A stretch of 64,000 nt of DNA from Pseudomonas violetae (GTDB lineage: Bacteria > Pseudomonadota > Gammaproteobacteria > Pseudomonadales > Pseudomonadaceae). Position 1 is the first letter of the stretch. Each line of letters begins with the position of its first letter. Positions 53,710-63,016 of this stretch are shown piece after piece. Location of the stretch: the NCBI RefSeq assembly GCF_023072615.1, contig NZ_JAKNRW010000029.1:1-64000 (forward strand), written 5' to 3'. The notes below the pieces were generated by a model. It had not been told where the DNA came from. It worked only from the letters and a program-made list of their open reading frames with translations, and made no database searches. A program made the translations under genes and the position numbers.

Positions 53710-53921
53710 GAGCGACTCTGGTTGATCAGTGCGTCGGCCACTCTAAGCGCGGGACCTGCGCCGGATCTATGACAAAACGGGTCAACGCATCTGCTTCTTT
53801 TTGCCATGTTGTTCAGCCGCGAGGTTGGCGACACACCCATTCGGGGTATGGTGCCGCCCGCCTGATCGTTCAATAGTGCCTGCATCCAGTCATTTAGAAC
53901 GCTTGATAAGGTGAATGTGCC

Positions 53922-55025
53922 ATGCGCAAGGCTCTCAAGTTGATTTTCAGTGTGTTCCTTGTTCCGTTGTCACTCGATGCCCATACCGCCGAAGTCGACG
54001 GTGCCAAAACGCTACGGTTGTACAACTGGGCGGATTACATTGGCGAGAAAACCCTTTCCGACTTCGAAAAAGCCAGCGGTATCAAGGTCATCTACGACAC
54101 TTTCGATGCCTACGAAACGGTTCAGGCGAAGTTGCTCACCGGGCACTCCGGTTATGACCTGGTGGTGCTCAACGCGTCCCTCGCGCCGCCGTTGATCCAG
54201 GCAAAAGTATTCCAGCCGCTGGACAAGAAGTTATTGCCGGGCTGGACCCACCTCGACCCCAAAGTGCTGCAGGACCTGCAGGGCTTTGACCCTGGCACGC
54301 AGTATTCCGCGCCCTACACCTGGGGCAGCAACGGCATCACCTACAACGTCGACAAGATCAAAGAGCGCATGCCGGACGCGCCGATCGGTTCGCTGGCAAT
54401 GATTTTCGATCCCAAGATTGTCTCGCGCTTCGCCGACTGCGGCGTGACCCTGGTGGATGCACCGACCGAAGTGATTCCCCTGGCCCTGACCTACCTCGGC
54501 CGCGACCCGCGCAGTGCTGCGCCGGAGGACCTGAAAGCCGCGCAGGAATTGCTGTTGTCCGTGCGCCCCTACATTCGCAAGTTCGACTCGGTCAACTACC
54601 TGACCAGCCTGCCCAATGGCGATGTGTGCATGGCCATGACCTGGTCCGGCGACTACGCCACGGCAATGGCTCGCGCCCAAGAAGCCAAGCTGAAGATCAA
54701 CCTGGCGTACTTCATTCCCAAGGAAGGTTCGCTGATCTGGTTCGACAACCTGTACATCCCGGCTGATGCCCCGCATGTCGCCAATGCGCACAAGTTCCTC
54801 GACTACCTGATGCAGCCCCAGGTGATGGCCGACGTCACCGATTACATCCACTACGCCAACAGTAACGCGGCCGCCACGCCCCTGGTGAAGGCCGAAGTGC
54901 GCGACAACCTGGCGATTTATCCCGATGACGAAACCCGCGAGCGTCTGTTTGCGCAGAAAACCCAGGACGCCAAGGCCATGCGCGCGATGACGCGAGTCTG
55001 GAGCACGGTAAAAAGCGGGATTTGA
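53922..55025 (+). CDS. Polyamine-type periplasmic substrate-binding protein (PotF/SpuD-like)
   Basis: A 367-residue binding protein. A signal peptide (MRKALKLIFSVFLVPLSLDA) is followed by the PotD/PotF-type fold, with motifs LRLYNWADYIGEKTL and YDLVVLNASLAPPL and the typical TWSGDYATAMARA. It probably binds putrescine or a related amine. No ABC permease or ATPase genes are nearby, so it must serve a transporter encoded elsewhere. It is followed after 31 bases by a polyamine-type aminotransferase, and a LuxR regulator closes the group. Confidence 0.85.
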   Translation: MRKALKLIFSVFLVPLSLDAHTAEVDGAKTLRLYNWADYIGEKTLSDFEKASGIKVIYDTFDAYETVQAKLLTGHSGYDLVVLNASLAPPLIQAKVFQPLDKKLLPGWTHLDPKVLQDLQGFDPGTQYSAPYTWGSNGITYNVDKIKERMPDAPIGSLAMIFDPKIVSRFADCGVTLVDAPTEVIPLALTYLGRDPRSAAPEDLKAAQELLLSVRPYIRKFDSVNYLTSLPNGDVCMAMTWSGDYATAMARAQEAKLKINLAYFIPKEGSLIWFDNLYIPADAPHVANAHKFLDYLMQPQVMADVTDYIHYANSNAAATPLVKAEVRDNLAIYPDDETRERLFAQKTQDAKAMRAMTRVWSTVKSGI

Positions 55026-55056
55026 TCGTTCAACTATTCGGTTCGAGGTTTTTCCT

Positions 55057-56475
55057 ATGGCTACTCCAACTAAACACAGGCTGTCCGCTGCTGAAGAGTT
55101 CCGGCTGATCAAGGCTGACAAAGCCCACTACATGCATGGCTATCATATGTTCGACGAACATGCCGAGCAGGGTTCCCTGAATATTGTCGCCGGTGATGGC
55201 GCCTACATCTACGACACTCAGGGCAACCGCTTTCTCGACGCCGTGGGCGGCATGTGGTGCACCAATATCGGCCTGGGGCGCGAAGAAATGGCCCTGGCGA
55301 TTGCCGACCAGGTTCGCCAGCTGGCCTACTCGAACCCGTTTTGCGACATGTCGAACAACGTGGCGATCCAGCTCTGCGAGAAACTCGCCAGCCTGGCCCC
55401 CGGCGATCTCGACCACGTGTTCCTGACCACGGGCGGCTCAACCGCCGTGGACACCGCCTACCGGCTGATCCAGTACTACCAGAACTGCCGCGGCAAGCCG
55501 GAAAAAAAGCACATCATTGCCCGCTTCAACGCTTATCACGGCTCGACCACCCTGACCATGTCAATCGGCAACAAGGCTGCCGACCGTGTCCCGGAATTCG
55601 ACTACGCCCACGAGCGTATTCACCACGTGTCCAACCCCAATCCGTATCGCGCACCGGACGGCATGGACGAGGCGCAGTTCCTCGAGTTCCTGGTCAAGGA
55701 GTTCGAGGACAAGATCCTCGCCATCGGCGCCGACCAGGTGGCGGGGTTCTTCGCCGAGCCGATCATGGGCTCGGGCGGGGTGATCATTCCGCCCAAGGGC
55801 TACCTCAAGCGCATGTGGGAAGTCTGCCAGCGCTACGACATCCTGTTCGTCGCCGACGAAGTGGTGACCTCGTTCGGGCGCCTGGGTAAGTTTTTCGCCT
55901 CGTGGGATCTGTTCGAGGTGCAGCCGGACATCATCACCACCGCCAAGGGCCTGACGTCGGCTTACCTGCCGCTGGGCGCCTGCATTTTTTCCGAGCGCAT
56001 CTGGAAAGTCATCGCCGAGCCGGGCAAGGGCCGTTGCTTCAGTCACGGTTTCACTTACAGCGGGCATCCGGTGTGCTGCACGGCCGCGCTGAAGAACATC
56101 GAGATCATCGAACGCGAACACCTGCTGGAACACGTCGATGTGGTGGGCGCCTATCTGGAGGAACGCCTGGCGACCCTCGGCGACCTGCCGCTGGTGGGTG
56201 ATGTGCGCTGCCAGAAGTTCATGGCCTGCGTCGAGTTCGTGGCGGACAAGCGCACCAAAGCGTTGTTTGCCGACAAGATCAACATTGGCGAGCGGATTCA
56301 TTCCCGGGCGCAGTCGAAGGGCTTGCTGGTGCGCCCGATCATGCACCTCAATGTGATGTCGCCGCCGCTGATCCTCACCTGCGCCCAGGTCGATGAAATC
56401 GTCGAGACCCTGCGTGAGTGCATTCTTGAGGTGGCGGCCGAGCTCCAGGCGAGCGGGCAGTACCAGGGCCAATGA
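55057..56475 (+). CDS. Class III aminotransferase, probably polyamine/diamine:pyruvate transaminase (SpuC-like)
   Basis: A 472-residue PLP enzyme. The Schiff-base Lys is in TAKGLTSAYLPLGA, and the PLP-binding Asp in FVADEVVTSFG. Overall it resembles SpuC-type polyamine transaminases, which convert putrescine or cadaverine to aminoaldehydes with pyruvate as acceptor. It follows a polyamine-binding protein and precedes a LuxR-type regulator. Other omega-amine substrates are possible. Confidence 0.85.
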   Translation: MATPTKHRLSAAEEFRLIKADKAHYMHGYHMFDEHAEQGSLNIVAGDGAYIYDTQGNRFLDAVGGMWCTNIGLGREEMALAIADQVRQLAYSNPFCDMSNNVAIQLCEKLASLAPGDLDHVFLTTGGSTAVDTAYRLIQYYQNCRGKPEKKHIIARFNAYHGSTTLTMSIGNKAADRVPEFDYAHERIHHVSNPNPYRAPDGMDEAQFLEFLVKEFEDKILAIGADQVAGFFAEPIMGSGGVIIPPKGYLKRMWEVCQRYDILFVADEVVTSFGRLGKFFASWDLFEVQPDIITTAKGLTSAYLPLGACIFSERIWKVIAEPGKGRCFSHGFTYSGHPVCCTAALKNIEIIEREHLLEHVDVVGAYLEERLATLGDLPLVGDVRCQKFMACVEFVADKRTKALFADKINIGERIHSRAQSKGLLVRPIMHLNVMSPPLILTCAQVDEIVETLRECILEVAAELQASGQYQGQ

Positions 56476-56528
56476 TTTTGCCGGCCAGGTTGTTACCAGG
56501 CACCGGCTCACCCGCTAGACTGCGGGGC

Positions 56529-57380
56529 ATGAGCAAACCAGACGACGATACACTGATCGCATTGCCCTTCGGGGCACTGCACAAATGGCACGGGCAGATG
56601 CGCGAGGCGTTTGCCCATGTGGACGCACCTGATGCACTGGCTGACCTGGCGTCGGCCCTGGAGCATCTGGTCGGTATCGAGTCGGTGATGATCAGCCTGG
56701 AGCACCGCGATCGTCCACCGCAGCTGCTGTACCAGCGGGGCATCGCGCAGGAGTACCAGGTGTCGATGCTCGATCGCTATTTTTCCGGTGGGTATTTGCT
56801 CGATCCGTTTTGCCTGGCGGTGGAGCAAGGCCTGGCGCAGGGCTTTTATCACCTGGAGGAAATCGCCCCGGATGACTTTTTCGACAGTGAGTATTACCGC
56901 ACCTACTACCTGAAAGCGGGGTGCTCGGAAGACAGTTATTACATTGTCGATACCGGCAATGACACGAAGATTTCGGTGAGCCTGTTCCAGGGGTTCGGCG
57001 GTGAAAGCCTGCGCGGTGAACAGTTGAACCTGCTGCGCGCGGTCGAGCCGTTGGTGCGCGAGTTTGTCAGTGAGTTCAGCCGGCGCGGCATGCAGCGGAT
57101 CGCAGCGGTCCAGAGCCCGCAAGATGGCGCAGCAGGCGGTGATCTCAAGCAGCGAGTGCAGTGGGCCTTCGAGCATTTCGGCGGCACCGCGCTGACCGAG
57201 CGCGAACGCGAAGTGGCGCACATGGTGCTACGAGGGCACTCGGTGAAGTCCACGGCGAGCGAGCTTGGCATATCACCGGAGACGGTGCGCATGCATCGCA
57301 AGAATCTGTATCTGAAGCTGGCGGTGGGGTCGCAGTCGGAGTTGTTTGCATTGTTTATCGAGTGGCTGCGTAGCCATTAA
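56529..57380 (+). CDS. LuxR-family transcriptional regulator
   Basis: A 283-residue regulator with a C-terminal LuxR-type helix-turn-helix (about 220-275; LTEREREVAHMVLRGHSVKSTASELGIS is the core). The N-terminal half (about 25-190) is a GAF-like sensor without the known acyl-homoserine-lactone residues being clear to me. The ATG at 56529 lies 53 bases after the aminotransferase. It probably regulates that amine-use group. Confidence 0.8.
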   Translation: MSKPDDDTLIALPFGALHKWHGQMREAFAHVDAPDALADLASALEHLVGIESVMISLEHRDRPPQLLYQRGIAQEYQVSMLDRYFSGGYLLDPFCLAVEQGLAQGFYHLEEIAPDDFFDSEYYRTYYLKAGCSEDSYYIVDTGNDTKISVSLFQGFGGESLRGEQLNLLRAVEPLVREFVSEFSRRGMQRIAAVQSPQDGAAGGDLKQRVQWAFEHFGGTALTEREREVAHMVLRGHSVKSTASELGISPETVRMHRKNLYLKLAVGSQSELFALFIEWLRSH

Positions 57381-57390
57381 CGGGGTAACC

Positions 57391-57491
57391 CTGTAGGAGC
57401 GAGCTTGCTCGCGATGGACTCGAGGACGCCGCGGGGAGCCAGTCTTCCCGCGTTATCGTTAACGGCCATCGCGAGCAAGCTCGCTCCTACG
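57391..57491. repeat. REPIN
   Basis: CTGTAGGAGCGAGCTTGCTCGCGATGG and CCATCGCGAGCAAGCTCGCTCCTACGG face each other, separating the LuxR and paaZ genes (convergent). Confidence 0.9.
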
Positions 57492-57500
57492 GGGGATGCG

Positions 57501-59558
57501 TTAGATTTCGCGCTTCACTACCAGGGTCAAAATGTCATAGCTGGCCACCAGCTCACCCAGCTGGTTGGTCACCTCCACATCCCAGGCCACCACGCCTTGC
57601 GGAATACCCTGCGGGCTCTTCTTGCCCTGATCGATCTTGCGCTTGCAGGTCAGGCGCGCCTGGATCGTATCGCCAATGCCCACCGGGGTGATGAAGCGCA
57701 AGGTGTCCAGCCCGTAGTTGGCCAGTACCGGCCCCGGCGCGGGGGAGACGAACAGGCCGGCCGCTGCCGACAGCACGAAATAACCGTGGGCGATGCGTTT
57801 GCCGAACTGCGATTCCTTGGCCGCAATGTCGTCGAAGTGCATGTAGAAGTGATCGCCCGACAAACATCCGAAGTTCACCAGGTCCGCCTCGGTCACGGTG
57901 CGACGATGGGTTAGCAGCGACTCGCCTATCTGCAGGTCCTGGAAGAAGCGGCGGAAGGGATGAACTTGGGTTTCGATGACCTTGGCGCCCCGCACGTGTT
58001 CGCCGGTAACGGCCGCCAGCATGGTCGGCGAACCCTGCACTGCGGCGCGTTGCAGGTAGTGTTTCACTGCACGCAGGCCGCCCAGTTCCTCACCACCGCC
58101 AGCCCGACCCGGGCCTCCATGCTTGAGTTGCGGCAGGGGCGAGCCGTGGCCGGTGGATTCGGCGGCGGATTCGCGATCCAGGACCAGCAAGCGACCATGC
58201 CAGGCCGCCGCCACCGGAATCGCCTTGGCGGCAATGTGCGCATCCTTGGTGATCAGGCTGGCCACCAGGCTGCCTTTGCCGCGCGCCGCCAGGACCAGGG
58301 CTTCGTCCAGGTCGCCGTAGGCCATCAGGGTACTGACCGGGCCGAACGCCTCGATGTCATGTGCGCCACCTTCAGCGTGGGGATCGCGGGCCTGCAGCAG
58401 GGTCGGCGCGAAGAACGCTCCGCGGTCGACGTTTGCCCCACGCGGTTCAAATCCATCCCTGGCGCCGAACAACAGGTCACTGCTCTGCAGCAGACTTTCC
58501 AGGCGCTCGGCGACGTCTTTCTGTTGATCGTGGGAAGCCAGCGCCCCCATGCGCACGCCTTCCACCGACGGGTCGCCGACCACGACCTTGCGCAGGCGTT
58601 CGCGCAGGCGGGTGGCCACGGCATCGATGTGCTTGGCTGGCACGATCGCCCGGCGAATGGCGGTGCATTTCTGCCCGGCCTTGGTGGTCATTTCCCGGGC
58701 GACTTCCTTGATGAACAGCTCGAACTCTTCATCATCGGGCGTGACATCCGGAGCGAGAATCGCGCAGTTCAGTGAGTCGGCCTCGGCGTTGAACGGCACC
58801 GAGTTATGAATCAGGTTCGGATTGACCCGCAGTTTGGCAGCGGTATCGGCCGAACCGGTGAAGGTCACCACATCCTGCCCCTGCAGGCGGTCGAGCAGGT
58901 CACCGGTGCCGCCAATGATCAGTTGCAGGCTGCCGGCCGGGAGCAAGCCCGATTCGTCCATCAGGCGCACCACGGCTTCGGTCAGGTAGCTGGTGGCGCT
59001 GGCCGGTTTGACGATGCACGGCATGCCGGCCAGGAAGCTTGGGGCGAATTTTTCCAGCATGCCCCAGATCGGGAAGTTGAAGGCGTTGATGTGCACTGCC
59101 AGGCCGCCGCGGGGAACCAGGATATGCGTGCCGGCGAAGCTGCCCAGCTTGCTCAGTTGCAGTACCGGGCCTTCGTGGACGATGTTACCCGACGGCAATT
59201 CCCTGGAACCGAGGCTGGCGTAGGTGAACAGCGTGCTGTTGCCGCCCTCGATATCGATCCAGCTGTCGGCGCGGGTGGCGCCGCTGTGGTGGGAGATGGC
59301 GTAGAGCTGTTCCTTGCGCTCGCTCAAGTACAAGGCCAGGGCCTTCAAGCGTTGGGCGCGCGCTTGGAAATCCAGCGCCATCAGCCCGCTGACGCCCTGG
59401 CGGCGACCGTGTTCAACGGCTTCGGCGAAGTCCGGGCGCTCCTCATGAGTGCGTGCAATTTCATGGCCGTCGATGGCGCTGCGCAGCACCTGGGCACCGT
59501 GTTGGCCGATCCAGCGACCGGCGATGAAACTTTGCAGGGTAGGGGCGTGAGACATCAC
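57501..59558 (-). CDS. paaZ: Bifunctional oxepin-CoA hydrolase / aldehyde dehydrogenase PaaZ
   Basis: A 685-residue fusion. Residues about 1-520 are an aldehyde dehydrogenase with the catalytic Cys in TKAGQKCTAIRR; residues about 535-680 are a MaoC hot-dog hydratase with SGDHFYMHFDD. PaaZ opens the oxepin-CoA ring in phenylacetate degradation and oxidises the resulting semialdehyde. Leftward operon with the porin, permease and reductase genes; phaL in P. putida U naming. Confidence 0.94.
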   Translation of the reverse strand: MMSHAPTLQSFIAGRWIGQHGAQVLRSAIDGHEIARTHEERPDFAEAVEHGRRQGVSGLMALDFQARAQRLKALALYLSERKEQLYAISHHSGATRADSWIDIEGGNSTLFTYASLGSRELPSGNIVHEGPVLQLSKLGSFAGTHILVPRGGLAVHINAFNFPIWGMLEKFAPSFLAGMPCIVKPASATSYLTEAVVRLMDESGLLPAGSLQLIIGGTGDLLDRLQGQDVVTFTGSADTAAKLRVNPNLIHNSVPFNAEADSLNCAILAPDVTPDDEEFELFIKEVAREMTTKAGQKCTAIRRAIVPAKHIDAVATRLRERLRKVVVGDPSVEGVRMGALASHDQQKDVAERLESLLQSSDLLFGARDGFEPRGANVDRGAFFAPTLLQARDPHAEGGAHDIEAFGPVSTLMAYGDLDEALVLAARGKGSLVASLITKDAHIAAKAIPVAAAWHGRLLVLDRESAAESTGHGSPLPQLKHGGPGRAGGGEELGGLRAVKHYLQRAAVQGSPTMLAAVTGEHVRGAKVIETQVHPFRRFFQDLQIGESLLTHRRTVTEADLVNFGCLSGDHFYMHFDDIAAKESQFGKRIAHGYFVLSAAAGLFVSPAPGPVLANYGLDTLRFITPVGIGDTIQARLTCKRKIDQGKKSPQGIPQGVVAWDVEVTNQLGELVASYDILTLVVKREI

Positions 59559-59612
59559 GATTCCTCCAGGTTATGAAAGTGTTGGCGCGACCGTGACCGC
59601 GCCATTCAGGGA

Positions 59613-60866
59613 TTACCAAAGTGCCAGGGTGTAACCGACAATCAGCCGGTTCTCGTCGAGGTCGGTGGTCAAACCATTACCGGAACGAAAGGTCACGTTG
59701 CGCCAGCGCAGGCTGACGTTCTTGAGCACGCCACTCTGGATCACGTAACTGATGTCGGTATCGCGTTCGCGCTCGCGACCGTTGTCGACACTGCCGGATT
59801 TGACGTGGTTGCCGTCGGTGTAACGGGTCATGAAGGTCAGGCCGGGAATGCCTTGCGCCGCGAAGTCATAGTCGTAACGCAGCTGCCAGGAGTCCTCGTC
59901 GGCGCGGGTGTAGGTGTTGAAGGTCACCAGGTTGACCACATACGGATCGCCGCCATTGAGGAACGGAAAGGCGCTGTCGCCGGACAGCTGCTGGTAGGTG
60001 GCACTGACCTTGTGGGCACCGTGGGCCACGGTGAACATGCTGTTGAAGTTGCGGTTATCGATGCGCCCGGCACGCTCGGCGCCATCACCCCGGCTGTCGA
60101 AATAGCGAATGTCGCTGCGCAGGTTGAAACCGTTCCCCAGTGGCTGGGTATGTACCAGCCCGAGGAACTGCTGGCGATAAATCTGATCGAGCTTGCCGTA
60201 GTAGTAGCTGAGGTTCAGTTGGGGGCTGAAGGCATAGCTGCCGCCGGCAAAATCGAAGTGATCGCTGCTGGCGGCACCGTAGCCGATATCATCATTGCTG
60301 GAGGAGTTCCGCAGGTTGGCCTTGTTCAGGCGCCCGGCGTTGACCGTCAGGCCACTGATGTCCTGGCTGGTCAGCAAGCCGCCTTCGAAGGTTGACCCCA
60401 GCAGCCGAGTGTCGTTGTAGGTCACCACCGGCAGCACGGGTTGCAGCGTGCCCAGTTTCAATACGCTTTTGGACACGCGCAGCTTGCCGGTCATCCCCAG
60501 TTCGCTGAACTCATCAGCCGGTTCATGGCTGTTCGGGCCGAAGGGCAACAACCCGGTGCCCCGGCGATCAGCGCTTGAGTCGAGTTTCAAGCCAAGCTCC
60601 GCGAGTGCGTCGAGACCGAAGCCGAATGTGCCGTCGGTGAACCCCGACTCGACGCGCGCGGTGAAGCCCTGAGCCCATTCCTCGGCCTTGGACTGCGGCG
60701 CGTTGTCCTGCCGGAAATCGCGATTGATGTAGTGGTTACGTATTTCAATACGGGCCTTGCTGTCGCCGATAAAGTCGGCCATGGCGCAGGGTGCGATCAG
60801 GGGCAGACTCAATGCGGCGGCTAACGAAAACAGTGATTCGTAAGGTACGGTGCGTGCGGGCTTCAT
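59613..60866 (-). CDS. OprD-family outer-membrane porin of the phenylacetate cluster (PhaK-like)
   Basis: A 417-residue porin with a signal peptide (MKPARTVPYESLF to CAMA) and an 18-strand OprD-type barrel ending in VGYTLALW. The ATG at 60866 fits; the frame extends upstream into the symporter gene. Its place between paaZ and the permease matches phaK of P. putida U, which admits phenylacetate. Confidence 0.88.
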   Translation of the reverse strand: MKPARTVPYESLFSLAAALSLPLIAPCAMADFIGDSKARIEIRNHYINRDFRQDNAPQSKAEEWAQGFTARVESGFTDGTFGFGLDALAELGLKLDSSADRRGTGLLPFGPNSHEPADEFSELGMTGKLRVSKSVLKLGTLQPVLPVVTYNDTRLLGSTFEGGLLTSQDISGLTVNAGRLNKANLRNSSSNDDIGYGAASSDHFDFAGGSYAFSPQLNLSYYYGKLDQIYRQQFLGLVHTQPLGNGFNLRSDIRYFDSRGDGAERAGRIDNRNFNSMFTVAHGAHKVSATYQQLSGDSAFPFLNGGDPYVVNLVTFNTYTRADEDSWQLRYDYDFAAQGIPGLTFMTRYTDGNHVKSGSVDNGRERERDTDISYVIQSGVLKNVSLRWRNVTFRSGNGLTTDLDENRLIVGYTLALW

Positions 60867-60900
60867 TATTTTTATTACCTGCCATCGGATCGGATGTTGG

Positions 60901-62547
60901 TCAGTGCTTGCTGGCGCCGGAGGCACCGATGCCTGTCATCGAACGGATGAACTGCGCCAGATAACGGCCACGCTCAAGAGCGGCACGGGGCGAGGTGTCG
61001 GTGACGGAAAATACCCAGGCGCTTAAAAAAGCCAGGCTCATGGAGAACAGCGCCGGGTTGGAGTAGGGGAACAGTGCCTTGTCGTAATGCAGCACGTTGA
61101 CCCACACCGCCGGGCTCAGTACCAACAGGACAATCGCCGAGATCAGGCCCGCCAGGCTGCCGGTCACCGCGCCACGGGTGGTCAGGCCTTTCCAGTACAT
61201 CGAGAGGAACAGCACCGGGAAATTCACCGAGGCCGCGATGGCCAGCACCAGGCCGGACAGGAAGGCAATGTTCTGCGATTCGAACAACAGGCCCAGGATG
61301 ATCGCCAGCACGCCGATGCACAGCGTGGCGATGCGCGACACGCGGATCTCCTGCTGCTCGGTGGCTTGGCCCTTGCGCATCACGCAGGCATACAGGTCGT
61401 GGGACACCGCCGACGCACCGGACAGCGCCAGACCGGCGACCACTGCCAGAATGGTGGCGAACGCTACCGCCGAGATGAAGCCGAGGAACAGGTTGCCGCC
61501 CACGGCTTGCGCCAGGTGCACGGCGATCATGTTGCCGCCACCTATAATCGCGCCGCTGGCATCGCGGAACGCTGGATCGGTGCCGACCATCACGATCGCG
61601 CCGAAACCGACGATGATCAGCAGCAGGTAGAAGTAGCCGATGAAACCGGTGGCGTAGAACACGCTTTTACGTGCTTCCTTGGCATCGCTGACGGTGAAAA
61701 AACGCATCAGGATATGCGGCAGGCCAGCCGTACCGAACATCATGCCCAGCCCCAGTGATATCGCATCGATCGGGTTCGACAGCAAACCGCCCGGGGCCAT
61801 GATGGCGTTACCTTTGGCATGCACGGCAGTGGCGCTGGCGAACATCGCTTCGGTGCTGAAACCGAAATGTTTAAGCACCATGAATGCCATGAACGTGGTG
61901 CCGAACAGCAGCATTACTGCCTTGATGATCTGTACCCAGGTGGTGGCGAGCATGCCGCCGAAGGTCACGTAGAACACCATCAGCACGCCGACCAGCATGA
62001 CGGCGTAAAGGTAGTCGATGCCGAACAGCAACTCGATCAACTTGCCGGCGCCGACCATCTGCGCCACCAGGTACATCAGCGCGACGGTCAGGGTGCCGAA
62101 GGCCGAGGTCAGGCGCACGGGTGTCTGTTCCAGGCGGTAGGACACCACGTCGGCGAAGGTGTATTTGCCCAGGTTGCGCAGGCGTTCGGCAATCAGGAAC
62201 AGGATAATCGGCCAGCCTGCCAGTACGCCCAGCGCATAGAGCAAACCGTCGTAGCCATTGAGGAACATCATCGCCGAGATGCCGAGGAAGGAGGCTGCCG
62301 AGATCATGTCGCCAGCGATCGCCAAGCCATTCTGAAAGCCGGTCATGCCACCGCCCGCGGTGTAGAAGTCACTGGCGGAACGGGTGCGCAACGCGGCCCA
62401 GCGGGTGACGCCGAGGGTGAACAGGACGAACACCAGGAACATGCCGATCGCGTTCCAGTTCAGTGGGCGTGATGCGCCATCAGCTGCGGCCGCAAAGTCC
62501 GCGAAAAAGGCCAGGGGTAGCAGGAATAATCCAAGAAGCCGGCTCAT
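60901..62547 (-). CDS. paaL: Sodium:solute symporter (ActP-like phenylacetate permease, PhaJ/PaaL type)
   Basis: A 548-residue SSS-family transporter with a signal-like start (MSRLLGLFLLPLAFFADFAAA) and about 13 helices. The start at 62547 has AGGAG ideally placed and overlaps the DUF485 stop (ATGA). DUF485 plus ActP pairs are typical; in the paa cluster the symporter takes up phenylacetate. By sequence alone it could be an acetate permease. Confidence 0.87.
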   Translation of the reverse strand: MSRLLGLFLLPLAFFADFAAAADGASRPLNWNAIGMFLVFVLFTLGVTRWAALRTRSASDFYTAGGGMTGFQNGLAIAGDMISAASFLGISAMMFLNGYDGLLYALGVLAGWPIILFLIAERLRNLGKYTFADVVSYRLEQTPVRLTSAFGTLTVALMYLVAQMVGAGKLIELLFGIDYLYAVMLVGVLMVFYVTFGGMLATTWVQIIKAVMLLFGTTFMAFMVLKHFGFSTEAMFASATAVHAKGNAIMAPGGLLSNPIDAISLGLGMMFGTAGLPHILMRFFTVSDAKEARKSVFYATGFIGYFYLLLIIVGFGAIVMVGTDPAFRDASGAIIGGGNMIAVHLAQAVGGNLFLGFISAVAFATILAVVAGLALSGASAVSHDLYACVMRKGQATEQQEIRVSRIATLCIGVLAIILGLLFESQNIAFLSGLVLAIAASVNFPVLFLSMYWKGLTTRGAVTGSLAGLISAIVLLVLSPAVWVNVLHYDKALFPYSNPALFSMSLAFLSAWVFSVTDTSPRAALERGRYLAQFIRSMTGIGASGASKH

Positions 62548-62852
62548 CGGGCGCACTCCTGTTTCAGTTTTTCGTTGAGCGGATCGATCACGTTGTTGGC
62601 GCGATAGACGTAGAAACCGGTCAGCGCGAACGCCAGTACCACGATCACCACACCCACCAGCATGCCCACGCTGGTCACGCCACCACTCAAGGATTGGCCG
62701 AGTGTGCTGGGAGAGAACGCTACCAGCAGTACGAAGCCGAAATAGATCACCAGCATGATCAACGACAACGACCAGTACAGGTTTTGTTTACGGCGAACCA
62801 ACTGAATGAAGTCGGGGTGTTGGCGAATGAGTTCTACGTCTTTGGGGGTCAT
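62544..62852 (-). CDS. DUF485 inner-membrane protein
   Basis: A 102-residue protein with two hydrophobic helices (about 28-50 and 62-85) and the DUF485 opening of MTPKDVELIRQHPDF. It is commonly encoded with ActP-type symporters and overlaps the symporter start here. Its role is unknown, presumably accessory to that transporter. The open frame further upstream crosses a REPIN and is not coding. Confidence 0.88.
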   Translation of the reverse strand: MTPKDVELIRQHPDFIQLVRRKQNLYWSLSLIMLVIYFGFVLLVAFSPSTLGQSLSGGVTSVGMLVGVVIVVLAFALTGFYVYRANNVIDPLNEKLKQECAR

Positions 62853-62907
62853 AGCGCGCTCTCTGTTGTTGTTTTTGTTGTGGGGTGAAGCAAAGTCACA
62901 GCTGCCC

Positions 62908-63012
62908 CTGTAGGAGCGAGCTTGCTCGCGATGGTCGTTAACGATTACGCGTGCTTCCTGAATAAACGCGTTGCTCTCGGGTTCTTCGCGAGCAAGCTCG
63001 CTCCTACAGGGG
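62908..63012. repeat. REPIN
   Basis: CCTGTAGGAGCGAGCTTGCTCG and its inverted partner CGAGCAAGCTCGCTCCTACAGG lie between paaE and the DUF485 gene, within what looks like one transcription direction. Confidence 0.9.
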
Positions 63013-63016
63013 TTGG

